Positions 17,499-25,488 are shown, counted from the first letter of the stretch. The stretch: 64,000 bases of DNA from Pseudodesulfovibrio pelocollis (GCF_030282845.1 NZ_JASTWE010000016.1:1-64000); one strand, 5' to 3'. Program-made: numbers and translations. Notes: a model not told the origin generated them from the letters alone.

Positions 17499-18020
17499 AT
17501 GGATCTCTCACTCGTCGAACGCGAAAACGTCCTGCTGGGCCAGGATTTCCTGACCTGGCTGTGGTTCAAGACCGACAACGACACGGTCCTCTTCTCCCTG
17601 GCCGACAAGCGCACCTTCACCGTGCACATGGAGCAGCGCGTCTCGGTCCAGGGCGGCGAGGGCGAGGGGATCGAGACGGCCACCGTCTCCAGCCCGCGCG
17701 GCGAACTGACCGAGGCCAAGACCGGGCTGCGCACCGGCAAGAAGGTGAACAAGGCCCAACTGCTCTTCACCATGGACCAGGACCAGTGGCTGGTCCAGGT
17801 CAGCGCCGCCGACTTCGGCCTCTCGGGCCTCAAACCGCCGAAAATATCCGCCAAGGACGACGAGGGCGACGACCCGGACGCCAAGTTTCTGGAGAAAATG
17901 TTCCTGCTTGAACGGTGCCTGGAGATGTTCGACGTGGTCTTCACCCAGTTCCTCGCCCTGCGCATGAGCCGCGACTGGGCCGAGGAGACGGCCAGGGTCG
18001 GCCGCTGGATCAACGGATAG
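17499..18020 (+). CDS. Hypothetical protein encoded with the RdgC-like gene
   Basis: A 173-residue soluble protein, acidic in its second half (DDEGDDPD), with a Trp-rich start (FLTWLWFKTDND). No known domain is recognised. ATG at 17499 follows the RdgC-like stop by nine bases with AAGGAAG upstream, and the GDSL gene begins seven bases after its stop. Tight spacing suggests that it works with, or regulates, the RdgC-like protein; this is inference. Confidence 0.6.
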   Translation: MDLSLVERENVLLGQDFLTWLWFKTDNDTVLFSLADKRTFTVHMEQRVSVQGGEGEGIETATVSSPRGELTEAKTGLRTGKKVNKAQLLFTMDQDQWLVQVSAADFGLSGLKPPKISAKDDEGDDPDAKFLEKMFLLERCLEMFDVVFTQFLALRMSRDWAEETARVGRWING

Positions 18021-18027
18021 GCTCCCC

Positions 18028-18594
18028 GTGGCAGGCCCGGTCCGCATTGCCTGCTTCGGCGACAGCCTGACCGAAGGCTACGGCCTGCATTCCGACGAGG
18101 CACTCCCGGCCGTGCTTGAACGACTGCTCGGCGAAGGTGGCGTGCCCGCCCGCTGCCTCAACTTCGGCGTGTCAGGCGACACCGCCGGGGACGGGCTTGC
18201 CCGCATCCGTCAGGTGCTCGCCGCCCGGCCCGACGCGGCCGTGGTGGCCTTCGGGGCCAACGATTGCTTCATGGGCGAGCCGGTGGAAACGGTGCGGGCG
18301 ACCCTGGCCGCCATCATCGAGACCTTGCGCGCCCGGGCCATCCCGGTGCTGCTCGCGGGCATCTCCGCCACCCTGGCCCAGGACGACGAGTATCGGGACG
18401 CCTTCGAGACCATCTTTCCCTCCCTGGCCGAGCAATACGGGCTCGACCTGTTCCCGGACATCCTGGCCCCCTACTTCGGCAACTCCGACCTGACCCTGCT
18501 CGACGGGCTGCACCCCTCGGCCGCAGGCGTGGAGGCCATGGCCCGCGCCATGCTGCCCCGGGTGGAGCGGCTGGCCCGGTCTGTCGAAGGCTAA
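18028..18594 (+). CDS. GDSL-family esterase/lysophospholipase (TesA-like)
   Basis: A 188-residue SGNH hydrolase. Block I is FGDSLTEGYG with the nucleophilic Ser, block II holds NFGVSGDTAGDG, block III is FGANDC, and block V is DGLHPSAAGVEAMA with the catalytic Asp and His. This is the order of TesA/arylesterase proteins, which cleave thioesters and lysophospholipids. Unlike E. coli TesA it lacks a signal peptide, so it is probably cytosolic. It starts with GTG seven bases behind the previous stop and overlaps the convergent TVP38 gene by four bases. Confidence 0.88.
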   Translation: MAGPVRIACFGDSLTEGYGLHSDEALPAVLERLLGEGGVPARCLNFGVSGDTAGDGLARIRQVLAARPDAAVVAFGANDCFMGEPVETVRATLAAIIETLRARAIPVLLAGISATLAQDDEYRDAFETIFPSLAEQYGLDLFPDILAPYFGNSDLTLLDGLHPSAAGVEAMARAMLPRVERLARSVEG

Positions 18595-19274
18595 TTTCTC
18601 TCCCCGACCTCGCGCACACGCCGGGAAACCCGGTGCGCCACCACCGCAAGGCCGACACCCGCCACCACCACGACCACCGCCGCCTCGGCCGAGGCCCGGC
18701 CGGTGATACCCGAGTGGATCAAGTGGCCGCCCGATGCCAGGAGCATGGTCTCGGGCAGCATGCACAGCCAGGTCAAAAAGACGTACGGCAGCGGCCGGAC
18801 CCCGGTCATGCCCAGCAAATAGCTGGCCAGGGGGAACGGCACCACGGGAATCAGTCGGCTCAGGGCCACCACGCGCAGGGGATGGGTCCGGCTCAGCCGC
18901 TCCATGGCGAGAAACACCGGATGCTGGCCGTAGCGCGCGGCCACCACGCCCCGCAGGCCGTGACGAGCGGCCAGGAACGCGGCCGTGGCCCCCAGGGTCA
19001 TGCCCAGGCTCGCCCAGAGGGTTCCGAATTTCCAGCCGAACAGGGCTCCGGCGGCCACGGTGAAGAGCGACTGGGGCACCAGCAACACGATGGCCAGGGC
19101 GTTGATCGTCAGGAAAACCAGCCCGGCGAACGCGCCCTGGTCCGAAACAAAGGCCAATACCCGGGTCATGGCCCCGCCGCCCCAGTGTTCCATGGCCCAC
19201 GAGGCCGCCCCCAGCGCGGCCAGGGCAGCCCCGATCACGACCACGCGCCATGCGCCACCTTTGCGCCCGTCCAT
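18591..19274 (-). CDS. TVP38/TMEM64-family (VTT domain) membrane protein
   Basis: A 227-residue inner-membrane protein of the VTT/DedA superfamily, whose members are linked to lipid scrambling and undecaprenyl-phosphate recycling. Hydrophobic segments surround the conserved F-x3-AGALFGWKFG loop and SRLIPVVPFPLASYLLGMTGV, the re-entrant signature with Arg and two Pro. ATG at 19274 has GAGG nine bases upstream. It lies divergent from the YcaO gene, separated by 150 bases. Confidence 0.8.
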   Translation of the reverse strand: MDGRKGGAWRVVVIGAALAALGAASWAMEHWGGGAMTRVLAFVSDQGAFAGLVFLTINALAIVLLVPQSLFTVAAGALFGWKFGTLWASLGMTLGATAAFLAARHGLRGVVAARYGQHPVFLAMERLSRTHPLRVVALSRLIPVVPFPLASYLLGMTGVRPLPYVFLTWLCMLPETMLLASGGHLIHSGITGRASAEAAVVVVVAGVGLAVVAHRVSRRVREVGERN

Positions 19275-19424
19275 CACGCGATACCTCTTTTTGCGCTTTT
19301 GCGCCTTGAACTCGTCGCCTCAATACAATAGCCTACCACTCGGGATTTCTCTGTCCGGCCGCCGCTGCCTCCATGTACGGCGAATCGCCAGCAAATTGAA
19401 AGGGGAATCAACCGAAGGACCACC

Positions 19425-21110
19425 ATGCGCTACAAACTGCAAATGATGAACACCGACTACGGGGTGGGAACCTTCGCCGCCCTGCCCGAACCGAACCTGA
19501 GCTTCAATGAAATGGTCGCCCATCTGCGCAAGTTCCCCTACGACGACTTCATGCACGAGTTCGTGCTCCAGGGATTCAAGGAATTCCGGCCCAAAAAGCT
19601 CGAAAAGCAGATCAGGGAGATCATGCGCGACAAGGGCGCGTCCGACCCGGTCATGACAGCCATCATGTTTGAAGCCTGCCTGTGTCACGACCGGCTGGCC
19701 CATCTGCTGCAACTGTTCGACGGGCTGGACCCGGCCGGGCTGCTGCCGCACACCCCGGCCATCCACATCCGCTCCGCCCTGCTTGAGGACCAGCCCCTGC
19801 ACCGGCAGTGGATCGAGCTGTTCTGCGACAACATCTTCAACCTCGCACCCCTGCCCGCACCGGACGTGGCCGGGCTGCCTCTCCTCTATTCGCGGGCCGA
19901 CCTCGACCGACCTGCGCCGGTCCCGGCCGCAGACGCCCGCCGCGCCCTGGCAGACCGACTGCCGCCGGAGAATCCCCGCTGCCCCCTGGCCCAGACCATC
20001 GAGCGCGCCCTGAATGCTCTGGAAAAGGCGGACGCCTTCCTCGGCCCGGCCATGCAGCACAAGGCGTCCCTCTCCCCCGTGGCCCGGCTGCGCCACTGGA
20101 TGCCCAAGACCCGCTGCGTGAACGGCCGCATGAACAACAGCCTCGAAGGCATCCAGACCTGCTATGGCCGGGGCCTGACCCCGGAGCGGGCCGAGGCGTC
20201 CTATGCCATGGAAATGGCCGAGCGCTTTTCGTCCTACGCCAGCTTCGGCCCCAAGGGGGTTCTGGGCTATGCCACGGACTACCCCCTGGTCCACGCCGCG
20301 TTGGACGATCTTGAGGCCGAGACCCTGGACCTGCGCGCCATGCGCCTTGAAGTGCCCTATGCGGGCCAGAAGCTCCACTGGCTCACTGGCCACGCCCCGG
20401 ACGGCCAGGGCGGCACGGCACCGCTGCTCGTGCCCGCCCAGTTGGTGTTCCTCTTCTGCAATCTTGACGAGCAGTCCCTGTTCTCGGCCCTCGGGTCCAC
20501 GGGCCTGGCCTCGGGCAACACCCTGGCCGAGGCCAAGGTGGCCGCCCTGACCGAGGCCATGGAGCGCGACAGCGACGCCACCACGCTTTTCGACCCGGCC
20601 CGCTGCTTCCGCGTCACCAGCGACGACCCGGAGATCGCCCGGCTGCTGGCCGCCTACGAGGCGGACGGCATCCACCTCTGGTTCATGGACGTGACCACCA
20701 AGCTTGGCGTGCCCTGCTACAAGTCCGTGGTCCTCGGGCCCAGGGGCGATGTCAACAAGGGCTCGGGCTGTTCACTCAATGGCCGCGCCGCCCTGCTCTC
20801 GGCCATGACCGAAACGCCGTATCCCCACCCCGGCCCGGCCAGCGGCCCGGCCCCGGAGGGGCTGCACGTGCGACGACTCGAGGACCTGCCCGACCTTTCC
20901 ACCGGCAGCGCCGAGGGCGACCTGATGGTTCTTGAGGCCACCCTGGCGGCCAACGGCCTGCGCCCGGCCTATGTGGACCTGACCCGCAAGGACCTCGGAA
21001 TCCCGGTGGTCCGCGCCCTGATACCCGGCCTGGAGTTCATTTCGGATTTCGACCAGTACTCTCGCGTCAGCCCCCGGCTCTTCGCCAACTACCTGGCCCT
21101 GTTCAATTGA
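19425..21110 (+). CDS. YcaO-family protein
   Basis: A 561-residue protein whose C-terminal part (about 230-555) is a YcaO domain, the ATP-dependent cyclodehydratase/thioamidase fold. ATP-binding motifs are visible: GRGLTPERAEASYAMEMAER at about 243 and EAKVAALTEAMERD at about 370, each with the Glu/Arg pattern. LGVPCYKSVV and VNKGSGCSLNGRAALLSAMTE follow. The end is RLFANYLALFN and not the PxPxP tail of azoline-forming YcaO enzymes. The first 230 residues are an unassigned helical region. No RiPP precursor, TfuA or RimO gene is adjacent, so it may act like E. coli YcaO. AAGGA lies five bases before ATG. Confidence 0.82.
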   Translation: MRYKLQMMNTDYGVGTFAALPEPNLSFNEMVAHLRKFPYDDFMHEFVLQGFKEFRPKKLEKQIREIMRDKGASDPVMTAIMFEACLCHDRLAHLLQLFDGLDPAGLLPHTPAIHIRSALLEDQPLHRQWIELFCDNIFNLAPLPAPDVAGLPLLYSRADLDRPAPVPAADARRALADRLPPENPRCPLAQTIERALNALEKADAFLGPAMQHKASLSPVARLRHWMPKTRCVNGRMNNSLEGIQTCYGRGLTPERAEASYAMEMAERFSSYASFGPKGVLGYATDYPLVHAALDDLEAETLDLRAMRLEVPYAGQKLHWLTGHAPDGQGGTAPLLVPAQLVFLFCNLDEQSLFSALGSTGLASGNTLAEAKVAALTEAMERDSDATTLFDPARCFRVTSDDPEIARLLAAYEADGIHLWFMDVTTKLGVPCYKSVVLGPRGDVNKGSGCSLNGRAALLSAMTETPYPHPGPASGPAPEGLHVRRLEDLPDLSTGSAEGDLMVLEATLAANGLRPAYVDLTRKDLGIPVVRALIPGLEFISDFDQYSRVSPRLFANYLALFN

Positions 21111-21259
21111 TTGTCCGAATCCTGAATTTTTCATGAATCGGACAGCAATTGCGGTATGTTGATAGTCTCCGCGCACAACATGGCGTAGGATTGAATTGTC
21201 AGGTCAACGATGATTGTATACAGTCGAGAAAATAGGAATCTTATTTCACGACCATAGTT

Positions 21260-21369
21260 CAATGAGCACTGCGACCTCCGCGGACCACCATTCTCCTCAG
21301 GAGGCATCCATCCCCTGTGCTCATTGTTCCGAGGGCATTCCCACCTCCCCGGGGATGCCCTCTCTTTTT
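21260..21369 (+). ncRNA. Candidate structured small RNA with its own terminator
   Basis: CAATGAGCAC at 21260-21269 pairs perfectly with GTGCTCATTG at 21317-21326. Inside is a smaller CTCC-TCA-GGAG hairpin and C-rich single strands (ACCTCC, CATCCCC). Directly after it, GAGGGCAT...ATGCCCTC at 21331-21362 with a T-run at 21365-21369 forms an intrinsic terminator. A weak promoter (TTGTCA 21196, TATACA 21217, 15-base spacing) lies upstream. No credible reading frame fits. Exposed CCUCC segments could mask ribosome sites. The remainder of the 400-base gap after the YcaO gene holds only a 7-bp dyad at 21112-21144. Confidence 0.35.
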
Positions 21370-21434
21370 GCCTGATCACAGCGTCTTCCCGCCCTCTCCG
21401 CTCAGCCCTCGCCCCGCCCCATCGGGCAAAACCA

Positions 21435-21462
21435 TTGACGCCGCTCCGCGTTGCGGGATAAT
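21435..21462 (+). promoter_or_regulatory. Promoter of tRNA-Leu
   Basis: TTGACG at 21435-21440 and GATAAT at 21457-21462 are spaced by 16 bases, about 55 bases before the tRNA. This is a near-consensus sigma-70 promoter. Confidence 0.7.
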
Positions 21463-21516
21463 GGGGAAACCCTCGCCGGACAGGGCACCGCAAGGCCAGC
21501 CCACCCGCGCGACCAC

Positions 21517-21603
21517 GCCTGGGTGGTGGAATTGGTAGACACCCGAGACTTAAAATCTCGTAATCCTCGGATTGTGCGGGTTCGATTCCCGCCCCAGGTA
21601 CCA
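21517..21603 (+). tRNA. tRNA-Leu (anticodon UAA)
   Basis: An 87-base class II tRNA. GCCTGGG pairs with CCCAGGT in the acceptor stem (G-T at the first pair). TGGTAGAC marks the D loop. The anticodon stem CGAGA/TCTCG encloses CTTAAAA with anticodon TAA. A long variable arm precedes GGGTTCGATTCCC of the T arm, and CCA is encoded. It reads UUA and UUG codons. Confidence 0.97.
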
Positions 21604-21610
21604 GGGCATC

Positions 21611-21659
21611 ACTCCTCCGGGCCGCCATGACGGACCGCCATGTCGGGCCGGAGGAGTTT
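21611..21659 (+). terminator. Hairpin downstream of tRNA-Leu
   Basis: ACTCCTCCGGGCC (21611-21623) pairs with GGGCCGGAGGAGT (21645-21657) with one mismatch, followed by only TTTC. It is a likely 3' end or processing hairpin of the tRNA transcript. Confidence 0.55.
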
Positions 21660-21757
21660 CGACCCGCCTCAAGGCGCGCTGCAAAGCCGCAACTCTCTTT
21701 ATCTCCATACGTTTCATCCCGCTTCACGGCTCATCGCAGGAGCCGACGGTACATCTT

Positions 21758-21787
21758 CAACCCCGACCAGGGGTTGTTTTATTTTGA
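21758..21787 (+). terminator. Intrinsic terminator upstream of the ORP operon
   Basis: CAACCCC at 21758-21764 pairs with GGGGTTG at 21770-21776 around a five-base loop, followed by TTTTATTTT. It should stop read-through from the tRNA region into the operon that follows. Between 21660 and 21757 I see no gene. Confidence 0.85.
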
Positions 21788-21807
21788 ACATATGCCCATT
21801 TTTGTGC

Positions 21808-21835
21808 TTGACAATCGGAAGCATGGTCGTATCAT
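21808..21835 (+). promoter_or_regulatory. Sigma-70 promoter of the ORP operon
   Basis: TTGACA at 21808-21813 and TATCAT at 21830-21835 with a 16-base spacer. The predicted start near 21842 lies behind the ATG at 21839, so that ATG cannot be the start of the first gene; TTG at 21869 is used instead. In D. vulgaris the orp operons are sigma-54 controlled, and no such site was seen here. Confidence 0.75.
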
Positions 21836-21868
21836 CACATGAACACACGCTCACACAAGGGGGAAGGT

Positions 21869-22279
21869 TTGGGCAGGCGGAAAAAAATGCGGATGGTCGA
21901 GGCGGAGCCCTGCGCGGTGTTCTACAAGCCGCAGGGGATTCCCATGCGCGAACTGGAGAGCCTGGTGCTCTCCGTGGAAGGGCTTGAAGCCCTCCGGCTC
22001 GTGGACGGCGAGCGGATGCAGCAGGTGGAGGCGGCGGGGCGGATGGGCGTATCGCGCCCGACCTTGAGCCGCATCCTGACCGAGGCCCGGACCACCGTGG
22101 CCATGGCCCTATCCGGGGGCAAGGCCATCCGCGTGGACGGCGGCGACTACCTGCTCGCTTCCGAAACCTGCTGCAAACGCAGGCGCAGACGCCGCTGCCA
22201 GATGCCATCCGCACCCGGCGAAACGCCAGACAAAGAAACCACGCCTTCACCAACTGAAGACGGCAACACGGGAGAATGA
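21869..22279 (+). CDS. DUF134 (UPF0251) predicted DNA-binding protein
   Basis: A 136-residue DUF134 protein with a helix-turn-helix: GLEALRLVDGERMQQVEAAGRMGVSRPTLSRILTEAR includes the recognition helix. The start LGRRKKMRMVEAEP matches the family's PRxRK opening, supporting TTG at 21869 with GGGGG six bases upstream. The tail is odd: a CCKRRRRRRC cluster followed by an acidic, Thr-rich end. DUF134 genes often accompany NifX/ORP-type metal-cluster proteins, as here. It is likely the regulator of this operon and may sense metal or redox state through its cysteines; that is inference. Confidence 0.8.
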   Translation: MGRRKKMRMVEAEPCAVFYKPQGIPMRELESLVLSVEGLEALRLVDGERMQQVEAAGRMGVSRPTLSRILTEARTTVAMALSGGKAIRVDGGDYLLASETCCKRRRRRRCQMPSAPGETPDKETTPSPTEDGNTGE

Positions 22280-22281
22280 TC

Positions 22282-22884
22282 ATGCCACAGAACAAGGGAC
22301 TGTCGGGCACCCCGAGGTGCGCAGGCGGCCGAGGCCGCGGAATGGGCGGCGGAGGTGGAGCAGGCGTCGGTGGAGCGGGAGGAGGTCGCGGCATGGGCGG
22401 CGGCGGTCGTGGAATGGGTGGCGGTAATCGCGGCATGACCGCGCAGCCTGACGCCGTTTCCGGAACTGCCCAGGCCGGTCAGGCGCGGCAACGCGCCGCA
22501 ACCGATACCGGCATCCGCAAATTGGCCGTCACCAGCGAAGGCCCGGCCATGACCGACCGGGTCGATCCGCGCTTCGGGCGCGCAGCCGGATTCGTGGTGG
22601 TGGACCTTGAGACCATGGAAACCACCTATGTGGACAACGGCGCGTCACAGGTCCTGGCCCAGGGGGCGGGCATCCAGGCCGCCGAAACCCTGGCCAACGC
22701 GGGCGTCCAGGCCGTGCTCACCGGCTATGTCGGCCCCAAGGCCTTCACCGCCCTGACGGCTGCGGGCATCCGCATCGGGCAAGACGTGGAAAACGTCAGC
22801 GTGGCCGAGGCGGTCAGGCTTTACACCACCGGCGCGGTCTCCTTTGCCGATGCCCCCAACAAACCGGCAGGGGCCAACAAGTGA
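22282..22884 (+). CDS. NifX/NifB-type cofactor protein with Gly-rich N-terminus
   Basis: A 200-residue protein with a C-terminal dinitrogenase Fe-Mo-cofactor-biosynthesis domain (about 80-190): LAVTSEGPAMTDRVDPRFGRAAGFVVVD and ANAGVQAVLTGYVGPKAFTAL are typical of the NifX/MTH1175/ORP fold that carries Mo-Fe-S or Mo-Cu-S clusters. Residues 10-55 are almost all Gly, Arg and Met, with RGMGGG repeated three times and a fourth partial copy. ATG at 22282 has GGGAG upstream; ATG at 22276 overlaps the preceding stop. It overlaps the next gene by four bases. Confidence 0.85.
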   Translation: MPQNKGLSGTPRCAGGRGRGMGGGGGAGVGGAGGGRGMGGGGRGMGGGNRGMTAQPDAVSGTAQAGQARQRAATDTGIRKLAVTSEGPAMTDRVDPRFGRAAGFVVVDLETMETTYVDNGASQVLAQGAGIQAAETLANAGVQAVLTGYVGPKAFTALTAAGIRIGQDVENVSVAEAVRLYTTGAVSFADAPNKPAGANK

Positions 22885-23759
22885 TCTACGCCATTGCCAG
22901 CGGCAAGGGCGGCACGGGCAAGACCACCGTGGCCTCGTCGCTCGTCTCCCTGTGGGACGGCCCGGTCACGGCCGTGGACCTCGACGTGGAAGAGCCGAAC
23001 CTGCATCTCTTCCTCAAGCCGGAAATCCACCGGACCGACCCCGCATACATCGAGATACCCGAGGCGGACGAGTCCAAATGCACCCTGTGCCGCGCCTGCT
23101 CGACCCTGTGCCAGTTCAAGGCCATCACGGTCATGGGCCAGACCCTGCTCATCTTCCCGGAGATGTGCCACGGGTGCGGCGGCTGCCTCACGGTCTGCCC
23201 GGAAGGCGCGCTGACGCCCGGCAGACGACAGCTCGGCGAGATCTGCCACGGCCGCGCGGGCAACGTCCGATTCATCATGGGCCGCCTGCGCGTGGGCGAG
23301 GCCATGAGCCCGCCGCTCATGCGCCAGGTCAAGGCCCTGTTCGCGGACATGGTTGCCGAAGACGACAAGGCCGACATCATAGTGGACGCCCCGCCCGGGG
23401 TCAGCTGCCCGGCCGTGAGCGCGGTGATCGATGCGGACTGCGTGGTCCTCGTCACCGAGCCCACGCCCTTTGGCCTGCACGATTTCAAGCTCGCCTGGGA
23501 GGCCTTCTCGCCCTTTGGCATCCCCATGGGCGCGGTCATCAACCGGGCCGGTATCGGCGACGACTCGGTCCAACGGTTCTGCGCGGACAAGGGCATCCCC
23601 ATCTGGGCGGAGATCCCCTTTGACCGCGCCGTGGCCGAGGCCTATTCGCGCGGCGAGGTGGTGGCCCGGGCCGTGGCTCCCCTCAGGGGGACATTCCGCC
23701 AACTGCGCCGGAACATGCGCGAGGCCGCCATGGCCAGGGAGGCGGCATGCGCGAGATAG
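22881..23759 (+). CDS. ParA/MinD-type ATPase with two ferredoxin clusters (ORP complex)
   Basis: A 292-residue P-loop ATPase with an inserted bacterial ferredoxin module. Residues 8-16 are the deviant Walker A GKGGTGKTT. CTLCRACSTLCQ and CHGCGGCLTVCP at about 70-115 each ligate a [4Fe-4S] cluster. IIVDAPPGVSCP is the switch/Walker B region. The family includes the D. vulgaris ORP-complex ATPases and may load or move metal clusters with ATP. It starts with GTG overlapping the previous stop and overlaps the next gene by 13 bases. Confidence 0.88.
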   Translation: MIYAIASGKGGTGKTTVASSLVSLWDGPVTAVDLDVEEPNLHLFLKPEIHRTDPAYIEIPEADESKCTLCRACSTLCQFKAITVMGQTLLIFPEMCHGCGGCLTVCPEGALTPGRRQLGEICHGRAGNVRFIMGRLRVGEAMSPPLMRQVKALFADMVAEDDKADIIVDAPPGVSCPAVSAVIDADCVVLVTEPTPFGLHDFKLAWEAFSPFGIPMGAVINRAGIGDDSVQRFCADKGIPIWAEIPFDRAVAEAYSRGEVVARAVAPLRGTFRQLRRNMREAAMAREAACAR

Positions 23760-24643
23760 TGGTCATCAGCGGCAAAGGCGGCGCGGGCAAGACGTCCATC
23801 GCCGGGGCCTTTGCCCATCTGGCCGAGGACGCGATCTTCTGCGACCTGGACGTGGATGCCCCGGACCTGCACCTGCTCCTCACCCCGCGCCATCTGGCAG
23901 AGCACCAATTCATGTCCGGCCACGAGGCGGTCATTAATCCCGAGGCATGCACCGGCTGCGGCCAGTGCGCAGAATTGTGCCGGTTTCACGCCATCACCGG
24001 ACCTGAAAACGAAACCGACACCGCCTATCGCGTCCTGCCCTTTCGTTGCGAGGGGTGCAAGGTCTGCGTGGAGCTGTGCCCGGCACAGGCCATCGCCTTT
24101 CCCGAACGGCACTGCGGCGAGTGGTATGTCTCGGACACCCGCTTCGGGACCATGGTCCACGCCCAGCTTTTTCCGGGCGAGGAGAACTCCGGGCGCCTTG
24201 TCACCCTGCTCAAGCGGCAGGCCAGGGCCATCGCCGAGGAACGCGGCCTTGAGCTGGTTCTCTCGGACGGCGCGCCCGGCATCGGCTGCCCGGTGATCAG
24301 CTCCCTGGCCGGGACCAATCTGGCCGTGCTCGTCACCGAGCCCACGCCATCGGGCATCCACGACCTGATGCGCGTGGCCGAGCTGTGCGACGGATTCAAG
24401 GTCAAGGTCGGGGTGATCATCAACAAGTGGGACATCAACCCGGAACAAACGAACGCCATCGAGTCGTACAGCACCGGCAAGGGATACACGGTGATCAGCC
24501 GCATTCCCCACGACCGGGCCGTGACCGACGCCATGGTCAACCGGCAGGTGGTGACCGAATACGAACATGGCGATCTTTCCGCCACACTCAAGGCAGCCTG
24601 GACAGACACCCTGGCCTTGCTCGACGCGGACAAGGCGACCTAA
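23747..24643 (+). CDS. Second ParA/MinD-type ATPase with two ferredoxin clusters
   Basis: A 298-residue paralogue of the preceding ATPase. Walker A is GKGGAGKTS near residue 9. CTGCGQCAELCR and CEGCKVCVELCP around residues 67-110 hold two [4Fe-4S] clusters, and LVLSDGAPGIGCP is the Walker B/switch region. In the D. vulgaris ORP system two such ATPases form a complex with the orange protein. The pair overlaps here by 13 bases, consistent with coupled translation and a heterodimer. Confidence 0.88.
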   Translation: MREIVVISGKGGAGKTSIAGAFAHLAEDAIFCDLDVDAPDLHLLLTPRHLAEHQFMSGHEAVINPEACTGCGQCAELCRFHAITGPENETDTAYRVLPFRCEGCKVCVELCPAQAIAFPERHCGEWYVSDTRFGTMVHAQLFPGEENSGRLVTLLKRQARAIAEERGLELVLSDGAPGIGCPVISSLAGTNLAVLVTEPTPSGIHDLMRVAELCDGFKVKVGVIINKWDINPEQTNAIESYSTGKGYTVISRIPHDRAVTDAMVNRQVVTEYEHGDLSATLKAAWTDTLALLDADKAT

Positions 24644-24724
24644 CGACAATTTTTGGTCCCGGACGCGGCTCGTCCGGAACTTTTCTATTCAACACACAAA
24701 AAAACCTGCCAAGGAGACTCGAAT

Positions 24725-25099
24725 ATGAATACCCTCGTAGCCCTTCCCACCGTCGCCCCCGGCGGCATGGACGCCTCCATCGACGCCCACTTCGGCCACT
24801 GCGACCTGTACACGGTCGTGGAGATCGAGGACGGCAAGGTCAAGGATGTGCGCACCCTGCCCAATGTCCCGCACCAGCAGGGCGGCTGCATGGCTCCGGT
24901 CAACCATCTGGCCCAGAACAACGTCAAGGTGCTCATCGCGGGCGGCATGGGCATGCGCCCGCTCATGGGCTTCCACCAGGTGGGCATCGACGTCTACCAT
25001 GGTAACGGCACGGCCACGGTCTCGGCAGCCATCCGGGCCTTCATCGATGGCTCGCTGCCCCGCTTCTCGCAGGAATACACCTGCGGCGGCGGCCAATAG
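24725..25099 (+). CDS. Orange protein (ORP)-like Mo/Cu-cluster protein
   Basis: A 124-residue NifX/MTH1175-fold protein. GGMDASIDAHFGHCDLYTVVEIEDGKV, VPHQQGGCMAPVNHLAQNNVKVLIAGGMGMRPL and the cysteine near the end (YTCGGGQ) match ORP-like proteins. D. gigas ORP carries a non-covalent Mo-Cu sulfide cluster. ATG at 24725 has AAGGAG eight bases upstream and follows an 80-base gap, so it may also have separate expression. The D. vulgaris homologue has been implicated in cell division and septum placement; the physiological role is open. Confidence 0.85.
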   Translation: MNTLVALPTVAPGGMDASIDAHFGHCDLYTVVEIEDGKVKDVRTLPNVPHQQGGCMAPVNHLAQNNVKVLIAGGMGMRPLMGFHQVGIDVYHGNGTATVSAAIRAFIDGSLPRFSQEYTCGGGQ

Positions 25100-25166
25100 C
25101 GGTTCACGCGCCCGGGACGGCCCGCCACAGGGCCGTCCCGGCGCCGACACCCCAGGGAGGAACGCC

Positions 25167-25433
25167 ATGCCCATCTACGACGTCCGCTGCCCGGAGTGCG
25201 GCTATGACGGCGAGACCATCGTGCTGCACAGCGCGGCCCCGGTGCTGTGCCCCCAGTGCGGCAGCCAGAAAACCCAGAGAGCCATGTCCGCCACTAGTTC
25301 CCTGACCGGCAAGAGCGCCCCGTCCATGCCAGGCCATGGGCCCGGCCCGGGCGACACCGGCTGCTGCGGCTCAGCGCCCGGCCACTCGGGCTGCGCCGGA
25401 CCCGGCTCCTGCTGCGGCCGGAACTCGGGATAA
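25167..25433 (+). CDS. FmdB-type zinc-ribbon protein with Cys-rich tail
   Basis: An 88-residue protein. MPIYDVRCPECGYDGE and CPQCGSQKTQR form an FmdB-like zinc ribbon (two CxxC pairs about 23 residues apart). The C-terminal 35 residues are Gly/Pro-rich with four further Cys groups (GCCG, GCAG, SCCGR), resembling a metal-chelating tail. ATG at 25167 follows GGGAGG. FmdB itself is linked to formamidase/amidase gene regulation; in an ORP operon a role in metal delivery or regulation is more plausible. That is inference. Confidence 0.75.
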   Translation: MPIYDVRCPECGYDGETIVLHSAAPVLCPQCGSQKTQRAMSATSSLTGKSAPSMPGHGPGPGDTGCCGSAPGHSGCAGPGSCCGRNSG

Positions 25434-25488
25434 ACGCCGTGCCGCCATACCCCTCATCACCCATCCGCCACACATCGGAGAAACAACC

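Noticed and set aside
21839-21841. ATG at 21839 as the start of the DUF134 gene
   Set aside because: It lies before the predicted transcription start of the promoter at 21808-21835 and lacks a ribosome site; TTG at 21869 fits better.
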